From: Earliella scabrosa | Lineage: Eukaryota; Basidiomycota; Agaricomycetes; Polyporales; Polyporaceae | Direction: 5' to 3' | Assembly (NCBI GenBank): GCA_022605405.1 | Contig: JABYQQ010000019.1 | Span: forward strand, 310,001 to 374,000 | DNA length: 64,000 nt | Part shown: positions 32,581-44,500 of the stretch, piece after piece | Layout: every line of letters begins with the position of its first letter | Position numbering within the stretch: position 1 is the stretch's first letter | Translations under genes and position numbers: made by a program | Notes under the pieces: model-generated | Seen by the model: only the letters and a program-made list of their open reading frames with translations | What the model was told of the DNA's origin: nothing | Databases searched by the model: none

Positions 32581-32810
32581 ATGTCCGCCCTGTATCGAGA
32601 GCAAAGCTCGACCACGCGTGCTAGCTCTTCGTCGCTGGCGTTGTACCCTGAGCGATCGAGTGGTGGGAGGCCGTAACGAGATAGGAGAGTGCTGTCGCTG
32701 TCCGGAAAGAAAGCACTGCTGACGGGCGGTGTCACGGCGAGAAGATTCGGGGTGGTTAGAGGATGGTCGCCGTCCCTAAGGAAGGACGTCGATGTCGGCA
32801 TGGGATCCAA
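32581..32810 (-). pseudogene. F-box gene, 5' part, separated by Plavaka element A
   Basis: First ~76 codons of the broken F-box gene: STSFLRDGDHPLTTP, SRYGLPPLDRSGYNASDEEL, ARVVELCSRYRAD, aligning with the N-terminus of the intact 18101-20017 protein (ARHGLPPLAQSAY, VIELCGQFRAD). It ends in the element at RAD, exactly where the 3' half at 24999 resumes. ATG at 32810 or 32801. The DNA up to 32921 is the native upstream region, cut off by element B. Confidence 0.8.
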
Positions 32811-33231
32811 GTAAGACGTAGGTCCGCCACGTACCTCTGGTAATCTTGGGGCTGGTTCATTTTCTCCAGGCTACCGTTCTGTGCTGCAATAGTATAGTGT
32901 CCTGGTTAGCGAAGTCCTCATCAGCAATGTGTCAACCCTACTTTTGCAGCTTGGACAAGCAGCATAAGTAGCATAAGTTAACTAAGAGCACAAGCTTGGG
33001 CAAGCCAGGTCCACCTCTCGGAAAAAGCAGAATCACTTGCTCAAGTTCGCCAAGTCAAGGGTCCAAGTGGCGTGCAAGCAATAACCTCAAGCAGAAAATG
33101 TCGGTCATGATTGCGTGCGCACATGAGATAACAGGCCAAAATGTGTATATTGACCCGGGATTTTATGGTTTTCTACAGTACTAACGTGGATAGAATGGTA
33201 TCATATGTAGCCGGAGCGTACATTAGGAGGC

Positions 33232-33731
33232 AAGGAGTAGCATGAAGACTTCAAAGAGTGCGCAATAGAGACATCGGAGAGGGTCGACGAGAAAGAGGGG
33301 ACGACAAGGAATGAGGGGTGACGAGAAAAAGGGAAGAGGGCTGACGAGAGAGGGAAGACGAGATAGGGATGACGAGAGGGATGACGAGCGAGGACGTGCA
33401 CCGCGGCGAGAACGCGGACGAGCGAGAACGCCGGCAACACATCGATCTAGCATAACTGTCAGCAAACGTAGACAATACCATCCGTCTACATCACGTACCT
33501 CTTCATACAGAAGACAGCATGACTGGGTCACGAATTAGATGACGAGGGAGGGATGACGAGAGAGAGCGATGACGAGAGAGATGACGAAAGAGAGGGATGA
33601 CGAGGGAGAATAATGACCGATGACGTGCGACGCGGCGAGAACGGGGGCGAGCGAGAGCACCAGCAACATATCGAACTAGCACAACTGTCAGCATATGTAC
33701 ACGATACCATTCGTCTGCATCACGTACCTCT
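33232..33731. repeat. Subterminal tandem repeat of element B
   Basis: Mirror of 31771-32270: two 229-bp units, here read on the minus strand and rich in purine on the plus strand (AGGGATGACGAGAG-like strings). It lies directly downstream of the companion gene stop. Confidence 0.7.
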
Positions 33732-36590
33732 TCAATCGGAAGATGCCATTACTGGGTCGGGGTCCACGAGATAGTCGCGCTGGAGCTTCTGAACGCGCTG
33801 CTTGCGCTTCGTGATGTGCTTGTCCGCGGTTGTATTTATGGTCGTCCACTGGTCAGCCTTCAGGCACAAGGCGCGCTGGTAGTGAGACTTGACCTTGATG
33901 CGAAGGACATCGCGCTGGATCTTCGCGTCCCACTCGACCTGGTCACCCCAGTTCTGGGCGGAGAATTCGTGGGGTTTGTGTTTGGGCAGGATGACGAGCT
34001 TGCCGGTCGGCAGGTGGCGCGTGAAGATATACTCAACCTAGGTTGACGTTAGTCGGTATCTGGATCCGAATAGACAGGTTGAAAGACCCGTACCGCCAGA
34101 GAGGACATGACGAGAGCGCCGGCTGGCGGCACGTCACCCCAGTGCTTGCGGTATAGGTTGTTGACCGCCTGCGTGGTCCCGTTGACGATGTAGAGGTGGG
34201 TCCATGCATACGTCTGCATGATCCACTTGCTTTGGAAGCGTCCCTGGGAGAATGCGTACCATGCAGTCAGCATGGGATCGATGAGAGAAGGATGGAGATG
34301 CTTACGCTCTTCTCCTCTTCACCATGCCAAGTCCGCCAGAGGAAAGGGATGCGCATGTGGTACATCTTCTCGCGGCGATCTTCCTCTGAAAGCGAAAGGC
34401 GTAACTGCTGGCGGATGAACGGCACACGGGCCTCGGGGGCGTCGGCAAAGTCCTCGTGCAAAGCAAAGTACTGCTCCACCGCTTTCTGAGCGCTGTTGCG
34501 AAAGCGGTTCTGCCAATCGTGTAGACGTTTGGTGATCTGAAAATGGGTGAGAACAGCGTCATAGGCGTAATGTGATCATACCAATGTATGCCAGAGGTCC
34601 TTGTCTTGGATGGTATACTGGACATGGGGGTATGCGACGTCGAAGATCTTCTGGCACTCCTCAAGAGTGAGCGCGGTGAAGGGACAGCGTCCGCCGAAAA
34701 CAAGGCGCGCAAGAGGTGCTAGGATGGCATGGAAGTCAGCGAGGAGGTCGGACGGGATGTCCTTGACGGTCCATTCTTTCGACTGGTCCTTCTGTGCCTT
34801 CGAGGACGAGCCCTGCGTGGTCGAGACATGCTTCACGGCAGTGTAAACTTGGGTCTAATGAACGTGTTAGCTAGTGCGTGTGTGCCTATGGCATCTGGGG
34901 AAAGCAAACCTTCTTGCTGGAGCTGGAGGGCCCAGCCTGCGCGCGAGGACGACTCGAAGTCCGGACGTCGTTGTCAGAGTCGGATCCGGCGCGCCATGTG
35001 TCCAGTTCGGCGTCGGGGTCGTCGTCAAAGGCGGCGCGTTCGTCGGCAGGATCCTCGTCCGGGAAACCTCCGAAGTCGTTCATGGTGACGCCTTCGGTTG
35101 GTTCTTCGAAGCCTGCAGGGACTGGAGTGGGCGTGGTGGAGGTGTGACGAGAGGCTTCGCGCTCTTTACCCTTCCTCTTGGGGGCGGGGACGGACGTGGC
35201 ATCCACATCGGCGAGGGTAGTGAACCCGACAGTCGGGCGAGGAGTGCGTGATGGGGTCTTGAAATGCTCGGCGTACTCCTTCCGTATACCGCCCTTGATC
35301 GCTGTCTTCTTGTGCTTCTTGATTACGGAGCTGGTGCGCGATGAGGGGTAATAGGAGGTGGAGAGGATGGATCGCGGGGCGGGAGAGGTCATGGCCATTC
35401 CAACGAAGGGGAACGTACGACGATCATGGTCGACGAATCATCGACGTCCGTCGGCAAGATCGGTTGGCGAAGGCACAGTGAGCCAGAGTTTTGTCGGCGA
35501 GGGGTGGGATGTGCGCGGCAAGGTGAGTGACCGACAGGGAGGTTGTTGTAGAAGGGAGCAAGTAGTCAGGCGGCGTCACTAGAACACGCGCAGTTAGACT
35601 CACAGGTCGATGTGAGGAGTTTCCTCATCCGTGGGGTGCTCCTTCCGTTTTGGCCCGAGTGTGGGAGTCGGTCCAGCGTCGGCTGCGTCGCGTGCGTGCT
35701 CGACATCAACACGTCGCGTACGCGCCTTCTTCGCGCGCTTTGGAGGCTGTTCTTCGTTGTCCGCATCCATGTCCTCGTCGAAGTCATCGTCTGTGCTCTC
35801 GCTGTCGTCGTCGAGTGCTGGTTGGAAGTCGGATGCACTAGCATCACTGTCTTGAACAGGTGGGTCGTCCGAGGCATCCATCTTCAGATCTCCGTCGGAA
35901 TCGATGTCTGACTGGGAGCCTCGGTTGTCCGATGCGGCGTGGCGGCGCACTCCAGATGCGACTACGGGCCCGGTGAGCACAGCTGTGTTGCAGACGTAGA
36001 GCATGTATGATACTTACGAGGCTCGTCGCTGCTTGTGATAGACACAGGTGTGAGAGACCGCGGCTCGCGCGCGGGAGGTTTAGGCGCCGAGACCTCTGCG
36101 CGAAAATGTCAAGTCCCAAGGGATACATCGTTGAGGACTCCCGAGACATACCAGAGGTGCGTGACGCTTTCGCGCTCTTCTCTTTTTTCCCGCTAGCTGC
36201 CTTGTTAGCTTTGGGAGCCTTGGCCGGAGGTGGTGGTGGGGGAGAGGGGTTGCGACGGCGATCCTTCTCCCTGGCCTCCTCCTCGCGGTGCTTCCTCTGC
36301 AGCCGCCCAGCCTTCTCGATTGCAGCTTGACGTTTGGCTTCCGCTGCGAGGCGAGCCGCCTCCTCTGCCTTTTTGGTAGCCTCCCGTTTGGCACGGTGTT
36401 CCGCTGGCGGGGTTGGCGGTCGATCGGGTTGGTCGGGATCGTAGCGCGGCAGATCGGGGAGACCAGGATGCTTGTTCCTGTTCCCTTTGCGAGTGCGAGG
36501 GCGATCCTGGGCAGCCGGTTCGGGCTCCTCTGCCTGCTCGGCCGGAGCTGCCTTGGTTTTGTTGAGGGGTCGGGGTTTGGGCGGCGGCAT
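33732..36590 (-). CDS. Plavaka-element companion protein (DUF6532-like C-terminus), element B
   Basis: Mirror copy of 28912-31770 with no differences seen in the translated exons. It has a disordered charged N-terminus, acidic and NLS-like segments, and a globular C-terminal domain (LADFHAILAPLARL, WIMQTYAWTHLYIV, PPAGALVMSSLAV). Start ATG 36590, stop at 33732. Because its 3' end faces that of copy A across a 341-bp loop, transcripts reading through the loop could form long double-stranded RNA; that is inference. Confidence 0.75.
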
Positions 36591-36973
36591 GGGGAGAGGG
36601 ACAGAGAGACTGTCGTCGCAGGAGCGGGTCAAGGAGGTGAAGCAGTGCTAACAAATTTTGCCTCTTCAGTCCTCGCGCTGCAACGATCACGCAAGCCTGG
36701 TCACCCGTATTCTCCGTCCGATCTGTCCCGAGCCCGCTCCGACGTCGTTGGTCTGTGAAGTGCTGCGTCCTCGCACACTCCCACCATCCCTTCTTCTCCA
36801 GCACACAGTTTTGGCAGGAGGCCCAGAGCGGCACTTCTCTTCCGCTCAACAGCTCTCTCCCTACTCCCGAACAGCTTGTGCGCGTGTAGGTGTCCTGTCG
36901 TTGAACACGACCCTGCCGATCCGACACGGACCCCCGCACGCGACAGCAAGTGCTCGACGTTGCCACTGCCAAC
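36591..36973. promoter_or_regulatory. Divergent promoter region of Plavaka element B
   Basis: Mirror of 28529-28911, 383 bp between the companion-gene and transposase start codons. No separate gene supported. Confidence 0.5.
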
Positions 36974-39900
36974 ATGCACTTCGCCATCCGGCTTCGTCGG
37001 TACCCCTGCACATGGCCCGGCTGTCCCGAACGGTTCAAGTCGACCTATGGGCGTACCCAGCACGTCAACGCCATGCATCTGCCCGCTGGGCCTCCCGCTG
37101 GGCCTCCCCTCGCTCCAGTAGCCCCTCACACGCCCACTCCACCCCCTCCCGCAGACCATCATGACGACTTTCTGCCCCCTGGTCACGACGAGCCTTTACC
37201 CGAGCTACCGGAAGGAACTCCCCCTCCCGCTGGTCCCCCTCATATCGCTGTTCAGACCCATCCCCTTCTCACAGGTCCGTCATCTTCATTTGAATGATGT
37301 TTGACTTTCTCTGATCCCTTGCAGGCGAGCCATGCGATGCAGGGGGACATCCTTTGCCACCGAACACCCCGCCGACAGCCCCACCTCCCCCAGGGACCAA
37401 CGACTATGGTCCGTTCGAGTCACGGGCCCATTTCGAGATAGCAGACTTTCTATTCCGTAAGGCGAAGATGTCTGGAAGCAACATCGACGAGCTTATGGAG
37501 CTCTGGGCGGCATATAGCCAGACGTCACCCTACGCCGATCGACGAGAACTCCACGCCTCGATCGACTCGATCCCGCATGCCGACATCATCTGGCGCGCAT
37601 TCATCGTGACGTACACCGGCCCTCGCCCAGCGGAGGGAGAGGTCCCCGCTTGGATGGAACGGGAGTACACCGTTTGGTACCGATGTCCGCGTGCTGTTCT
37701 GCACGCCCAACTCGGGAATCGCGACTTCGTCGGAGAGATGGATTTCGCGCCAAAGAAGGTGCATCAAGGGAATGAACGTGTCTACGGAGACTTCATGACC
37801 GGCGACTGGGCGTGGCGACAGGCTGTACGTCATTAGCCATGCTAGTTACCCATCCCCGCACTCTGCTCACTGCCATATTTGTCCCTCAGGACGAGATCTC
37901 CAGCGACCCCAATACCCACGGTTCCGTGTTCTGTCCGGTCATATTGGGCAGTGACAAGACGACAGTCTCCGTCGCCACTGGTCAGAACGAGTACTACCCT
38001 CTGTACATGTCAAACGGTCTTGTGCACAACACGACCCGACGGGCTCAGCGCAACGCAGTTGCCCTGATTGCCTTTCTCGCCATTCCTAAAAGTGCGTAGT
38101 ACATCTCCGTTAGAAATAGTACGCCTGTATTCAATTCGCTTTAGCCGATCGGAAGTATGCGAATGATCTCAAGTTTCGTAAATTTCGACGTCAGCTATTT
38201 CACACCTCCCTCCACACCATCCTTCGTTCTCTCAAACCCGGGATGACCACACCCGAAATCGTGCGTTACGGCGATGGACATTTCCGGCGTACGGTCTACG
38301 GCCTCGGACCGTACATCGCTGACTACCCTGAACAATGCCTGCTTGCATGCATTGTGCAGGGATGGTGCGCAAAGTCAGTCCCGGCTCGTTCATGTGTTAT
38401 CTGTCGTTGCATAGATTGACCCGCGCGTAGATGTGACGCCTCGAGGGTCAACCTCGATGGTGATGCTGATCGTCGTTCCCACGAGGTTACCGAACACCTC
38501 CTCGACTCGATGGGTCTCAAGGACCTCTGGGACGACTACGGAATCGTCGGCGACCTGCTGGTATGGTCTCGTGATCGTCGACTGTGCTCCAATCTGCTGA
38601 TGCGTTGTCCCCCACAGCCTTTCACGACCGCTTTCCCTCGCGCGGACATTCATGAAATGATCTCGCCCGACCTACTGCACCAGATAATCAAGGGCACCTT
38701 CAAGGACCACCTGGTGACCTGGGTCGAGGAGTACCTTGTACTCACCCATGGCAAGACCGGTGCCGAAGCCATAATGGCTGACATTGACCGACGGTGTGTC
38801 CGTCCCTGGAATAGGATCCGCGTACAGATCACTCAGCTCTCTTTCCATTTGTAGCATTGCCGCCGCGCCCCACTTCCCTGGTTTGCGTCGGTTCCCTGAA
38901 GGACGAGGCTTCAAGCAGTGGACAGGTGACGATTCGAAGGCTCTGATGAAGGTATGAACAGCCCACCGCGTCACGGAACCCATATTCCCATACTAACGAT
39001 TGCGCAGCTCTACCTTGCAGCGATCGTCGGGTATGTACCTACGCAAATGGTGCAGTGCCTCAGCGCGTTCCTCGACTTCTGCTATCTCGTTCGACGCAAC
39101 ATCATCACGACGTCGACCCTTCACCAGATCGAGGATGCGCTCGCACGATTCCATCGCGACCGTGTCATTTTTGAAGAGACAGGCGTCCGCCTCGAAGGCT
39201 TCTCCCTCCCACGTCAACATTCTCTCAAACATTATCCGTCCCTCATCCAGCAGTTCGGCGCCCCGAATGGACTCTGCTCCTCGATCACAGAGTCGAAGCA
39301 CATCAAGGCCGTCAAGGAACCATATCGCCGCTCAAATCGCTTTGAGGCGTTGGGGCAGATGCTCATCACCAATCAGCGCCTCGACAAGCTCGCCGCCGCT
39401 CGTGTACACTTCCAGGCACGAGGCATGCTTCGCGGCCCTCTTCTCCCCACGATCTACGAGGACGATCCCTGGGCGGGCCTTGGTCTGGATGACGACCTCT
39501 ACGAAGACCCCGCGGCCCTCGCTGAGCGCCATGCGGCCATCGATGAAGACGAGGATGGAGGCCCTGTTGACAATGTCGACCTTTTGGGCTCTGTCGTCCT
39601 TGCAAAACGCAAAGGTATGCCTTGTATCGCTTCGTTTTCGCTCGCCTTGGCTCACACCGTCTCTCATCAGTTCGCGGCGTCCCTTCGAACCCCCACCAGC
39701 TCGCCGCATCCATCAACATACCCCAATTGCCCGACCTCATCCGACGGTTTCTGTATGTCCGACTTCATGACGGTCATCCCCCCGAGGACCCAGACACAGT
39801 CGACATACACTTGTGTCCATCCATGCCGTCCAAGATCTCCGTGTTCCCTTCGGCGGTTGCGATCTTCCACGCTCCCAGCGATTTGTGTGGAGCCCATGGG

Positions 39901-40338
39901 ATGAAGAAAGAGCGCATCCGAGCGGTCCGTTCTTGGCGCGGTGGCCCGCCACGACACGACTGCGTGTACGTGACAGTGGACGACTCTCTCCCTGGGTTCC
40001 GAGGTCTCGACGTTGCGCGTGTTCTCCTGCTCTTCTCATTCAAACATACCGATGGTGTTGTGTATCCATGCGCTCTCGTTTCGTGGTTCGTGCGTTCCTC
40101 TGATGTTCCATGCGAGGAGACGGGCATGTGGATAGTTGAACCCCAGATGGATGACCATGGGCGTCGTGTTATTTCGGTTGTGCATCTCGACTGCATCTTA
40201 CGCGCAGCTCATCTACTTCCAGTACCAGATCATAACCCTATACCCACACGTCTCAAGCATACTGATACTCTTGACGTGTTTGATGCCTTCTATGTAAATA
40301 AGTACGCCGACCACCATGCACATGAAATTGCCTTCTAA
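36974..40338 (+). CDS. Plavaka-type transposase, element B
   Basis: Exon 1 is 36974-37274 (C2H2 zinc finger, proline-rich linker) and exon 2 37325-37824, with an intron starting GTCCGT. Exon 3 starts at 37890, and further exons run to the stop at 40338. All the Plavaka landmarks are open: NGLVHNTTRRAQ, WDDYGIVGDL, PRADIHEMISPDLLHQIIK, RGFKQWTGDDSK, LSAFLDFCYLVRRN, SLPRQHSLKHY, GAPNGLCSSITESKHIKAVK, QRLDKLAAAR. The last exon, after an intron near 39615-39669, carries a conserved C-terminal domain (PQLPDLIRRFLYVRL, VVHLDCILRAAHLLPV). No inactivating change seen, so it is a candidate autonomous source. ATG 36974 is preferred because it directly precedes the zinc finger. Confidence 0.86.
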
Positions 40339-40502
40339 TACAGCATTCTCTCTGTGATCTCACCGACGGTCCTATTCGAAGCAACTTATCAAGCACATCC
40401 CCAAGCACCAGAGATGTTGTCCAAGTACGGCAACCTGACCTGCTTGGCTCAAGCATACCCTGCTTGGCATAAGTGGGCCTTCAAGGAGGTGACACATTGC
40501 TG

Positions 40503-41594
40503 ATGCTGTAGCGATATGCTGCACCATATGTCGACATGGCTTTGAGTGAACAGATTGGGCGAGAGCGGGTCGCAGAAGGTCGCAGAATGGGTTGTCGTGG
40601 GATATGGAATCGATGAAGGTGGTGGTGGTTGGTGGTCGAGAATGAGTATGGTCAGGACGTGCAAGGCGCTCGAAGATGACCTGCTCGCTTACCAGTCTGC
40701 ACGTGTCCGCGTCGTGAGCGTTTACTGCTCAACAGTATTCTCGGATTCAGCCCATACACTGCAGCTTGTCCCAAGGATAGGTAACGCCACTGCGCGGATC
40801 TGGAGAGGATAAAGAGAAGCATGTTAGAGCAGACCAGGAGAAGTTCCCCCTGACTCATACGACGTGTCGTGGAAGTTTCGACCGATAGGTTTGGTGGGGA
40901 GTGTCAGATTCATATAAGCTGAGTTGGCTGACGGTCAGTCGTACACATGAGAAAGCAGTGGCGTAGTGTGGTCCCAGTGACTTCAATACTTTAGATTATC
41001 CTGTAGCGATAGCTATAGGTCAACTCAGATCATCTTCCCCAGTAACTCGCCGCGTGCCTCCCCGCCCTCTGTGAATCCTCACTAATCCTGGCCTGATCCG
41101 CCCTTAATCCCTCTATCCTGAGATTAGCACCCTTCAACCTCTCCGTCCCTCGTTCAACGGCACTAATCCTGGGATTGGCGGCACTAATCCTAGGATTAAC
41201 GCGGCGGAATGGCGATCAGCACCCTTAATTCTGTGATTATTCCTCCTAATCTCACCCTACGCGGCCCCTCCCTGGCCTTGGAGATCATCCTGAGGATCAA
41301 CGTGGTCAGATAATCGACAATCTCAGCTCTCCCATACACTCTGCGCTCAGCGTCGCTAAGTCTGACGATCATCGCAGCATCAACGCGCTACTTCAATACC
41401 GTCCGCCTCGCTAATTCCGGGGATAAACACACTATCACTCCCAAGATCAGCCAGGCTAATCCCGGTCCAAGCTCACTACTCACGATTAACCTCGGTGATC
41501 AGCCTCATCCCGCTCATATTCATCCCACATTCAACGTCGCTATCATGTTCATGTACTCACACCATTCCCTGTCCCTACCGAATCAATACCTGTG
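40503..41594. other. Gene-free region between Plavaka B and the HMG-like gene
   Basis: About 1.1 kb without a supported gene. The left part (40503-41080) shows no clear structure apart from a G/T-rich run near 40618-40635. The right part contains the TAATCC/GGATTA cluster listed separately and the 3' flank of the leftward gene ending at 41595. Confidence 0.5.
41085..41500. repeat. Cluster of TAATCC / GGATTA motifs
   Basis: At least ten occurrences of TAATCC, GGATTA or close variants (TAATCT, TAATTCTGTGATTA, GAGATTAG) in 0.4 kb. Several are paired as palindromes; TAATCCTAGGATTA near 41186 is a perfect 14-bp palindrome. Many are preceded by CAC or CCCT. A binding-site array or a decayed repeat would both fit. 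Confidence 0.55.
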
Positions 41595-44500
41595 TTACTG
41601 GCGTGCGTCATGTGCGACGCCTCGGCCACGGCCTCGGCCCCTGCCACCTCGACCTCTTCCTCGACCCGATCCGCCCCTTCCACGCTTAGCACTGGACGCC
41701 GCGTCTGCATTGCCCCCCGCTCCAGGCTCAGCCGATTGGAGGCAGGATTGGACCTCCACGGTCGCGTCTGCTTCCAGCACGTCAGACTTGCGCTTTCTCG
41801 AGCGTCCTTTCTTCCCGTTTCCGGTGTCGGTGGACATTGTCGCGCTCCCGCTTGTGCGGCCTGTGTTCGCGCTCGCACTCGCGCCGTCAGTCCCCATGGA
41901 GGCATCACTCGGGGTGCTCGATACGAGGCTCGCGTTGGTCGCCGCCATGCTCCTTGTAGTCCTTGAGGACACTGGCGGCCGAACTGCTGTGCCTTTCTTG
42001 CGCGCTTTCTTCACCTGGTCCACGGGGCCGTCAGCGATGTTGACTGACGCATTCGCTCCTTCCGGCATCGGTTCATAGACCCCGTGCTCCCCCTCGTGGG
42101 GCTGCCCCAACGGCGCGACGTCTCGCTCAGCCTGATTTCGCGCGTGGATGTTACTGGTGTCGGCAGTTTGCCACGGTTCCACTGACTGCTGGCCTTGGGC
42201 GACGTGAGACAGCGACCACGGGATTTGTGGCTGGTAGTATTCGGGGTCGTGGTAGTCATTGAGCTGCTGAGAATGGGGGTTAGCGAAGCCCTCCATCCCG
42301 GTGGGGCCCGTCCGCGAGTGTCCCGTGTGCAGTCCCCCCGGATTCAGGTCGGACGTTCGCCCCAGATATGGCTGCACGTTGTAAGATCCGATGGCCATCC
42401 CCTCGCCGGCGCCCAGATTGTTCAGGTTAGAAGTGGGAAGCATGAGCAGATCCCCAAACTGCGCATCCGGGAGAGGCACGCCCCCGTAGCCATCCGTGGG
42501 GGGCTGGCAGACTAGAGGGAAACCGTTTCCAGGTGAGACAAGGTCCGCGTCAGAGAGGTGCGCGTGCCCCAGCTCTTCCGGGATCGAATAGGAAGGGGGA
42601 GGTAGGGCTGCATGCTCAGCGGTGTTTGACATGCCCAGAAGAGCCACGAGCAAGGGGTCGGCCATGCAGGCGACGCTGGATCCGGCGTCGTCACCCCCAT
42701 AGGAACCTCCGTCTTGCGGCTCGCCGGCGTCATTCTCGTACGACCCCTCGCCATCGCCGTAGACGTCCGGCCCTTCGTGATTCTCGTACGTCCCCTCGCC
42801 ATCGCCGTAGACGTCCGGCCCTTCGGGATTCTCGTACGTCCCCTCGCCATCGCCGTAGACGTCCGGCCCTTCGTGATTCTCGTACGTCCCCTCGCCATCG
42901 CCGTAGACGTCCGGCCCTTCGTGATTCTCGTACGTCGCGCCCAAGACCTCCAGCCCATCGTTACCTTCGTCGCGATGTCCAGATGCGTCTTCTCGGTCTT
43001 CGTCGTAGGCTGGAGCTTCTGCAGCGTCGTGAGCCTCAGATGTGTTCTTCGCCCCATTCACCTCAATCAACGCTTGTGTCTCCATGAAAGCAACCTCTTG
43101 ACCGTCGTACGTAGCCCCCGGGCCGAGGCGACCGTCTGACGTATGTTGTTCGGGATGAAGCTCATACCCCCCTTGAGAGTGGGCAAGCGCTTCCGTGAGA
43201 GCCTCTGGCGCGCTGTATTCCTCGGACGTGTGCAGCTCACCCTGTTCCCCCTCGCTGTAGGGCTCGTGGGGACCGTGTCCGTTGTAGGCAAGAACTGTTC
43301 CGTTGGAAGGCGCGAACGTGGGCTGCTCATCGTCGGGGTCGTACATTGCTTGACATTCGACCTTCGGCTCCCGGTGAGGCTCGTCAGGATTCTGTGAATC
43401 CCAAGCGCTACCTGGGGCGCCGTATTCGATGAACGCCTGCCGCTCCGTGTCGCCCTGTGCCCACACGGTGTAGGCCTCCTGGACACCGTCTCCTCGCGAC
43501 GCATCCCCACCTGAGCGGCCGTAAACCTCGGAGCGGTGAGTGCTACCGTCATCGTCGTACAGCTCTTGAGGATGCGCGTAGGACTGCTCATGCCGGTCTC
43601 CATCGTAAGCCGCCCCTTGTCCGCTCGTAGCCGCTGCCTCCTTCTCGTTGTTTCCCACGTACGGCGCTTGAGGCTCGGCGTGTCGCTCCTCGACCCATTC
43701 GCCAGACCCGTGAGCGTCGTAAGCCCGATCTGGGGCACTGTATACCTCCGAAGTTCGTTGCTCCCCTTCATCTTCCGCGTACGGCACTTCCGATTCCCCC
43801 GACCCACTTGCCGCGTCCACCGGGTCGTCTGCTCCAGCCACAGTTGTCCACTCGAGTTCCCCACGAGATTCAGCTTGATGCTGCGCGCCGTCTTGCAGGG
43901 ATCTCACTTCATGGCCAGTCGGCCCCTCCGAGGCTCCATCGCTCACACCAAGCCCTAATTCGCAGCCGTCAGCCTCTACCCGACATTATAACCCATTCGA
44001 GTCCTACGTACCTTGCCCGTTATCGTCACCCTCACCCCCATTCCCGTCATCCTCCCGCCGAACCCAGCCGTCAAAGTCGTATGAGTTGGTAGGGTCCAAC
44101 TTTGGCTCTGTCTCAGCCATCATCCCCTCCGATTCACCGCCACGAGCTTGTGCCCCGGACGACGCTTCAGCGTTGTCTGCGAATACCTCATCTGCGGTTG
44201 GGTTAGTATACCCGCCGATTGCAACGACCCCGAGGCCTCGTACCTTGCACAGCTGGTTGTCCTCTGTGGTCGTCCATGGGCACTTGCCGGAGTATGTCGC
44301 CTTCCGTCCTCGCGGTCGGAGACACATCGTGAGCTCCTTTGCGTCCCTGTGGTTCTCGTAAGCGGGTGACAGCGACGTCGACGGGCGATTGGTCGTCCAA
44401 GGCCGCCTGCAGGTTGGCGGAAAGCTCCATCGATACTCCCGGGATGTCCTCGTCGGCCTCGGCGTCACAGACAAACTCGGTCTCCAAAGGGACCTGCCAG

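Larger units (their letters stand above)
32922..40502. mobile_element. Plavaka-type DNA transposon, copy B (7,581 bp, inverted)
   Basis: Inverse copy of element A with the same ends (CAGCAATGTGTCAACCC at left; GGAGGTGACACATTGCTG at right), the same two genes and the same subterminal repeat. It is inserted about 110 bp upstream of the broken F-box start. Its two flanks (GTCCTCAT and ATGCTGTA) do not form an obvious target duplication, unlike copy A. The near identity of A and B shows a very recent duplication or transposition. Confidence 0.85.

Noticed and set aside
36205..37038. Long R/S/G-rich frame opposite the companion gene (mirrored at 28464-29297)
   Set aside because: Antisense shadow of the companion gene and promoter; low-complexity composition explains the open frame.
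25000..40502. A single long terminal-repeat retrotransposon
   Set aside because: The repeats are inverted, not direct, and the coding content is Plavaka transposase without reverse transcriptase, integrase or protease.
42512..43087. Long frames on both strands over the minisatellite
   Set aside because: Open only because a 48-bp repeat is a multiple of three in all frames.
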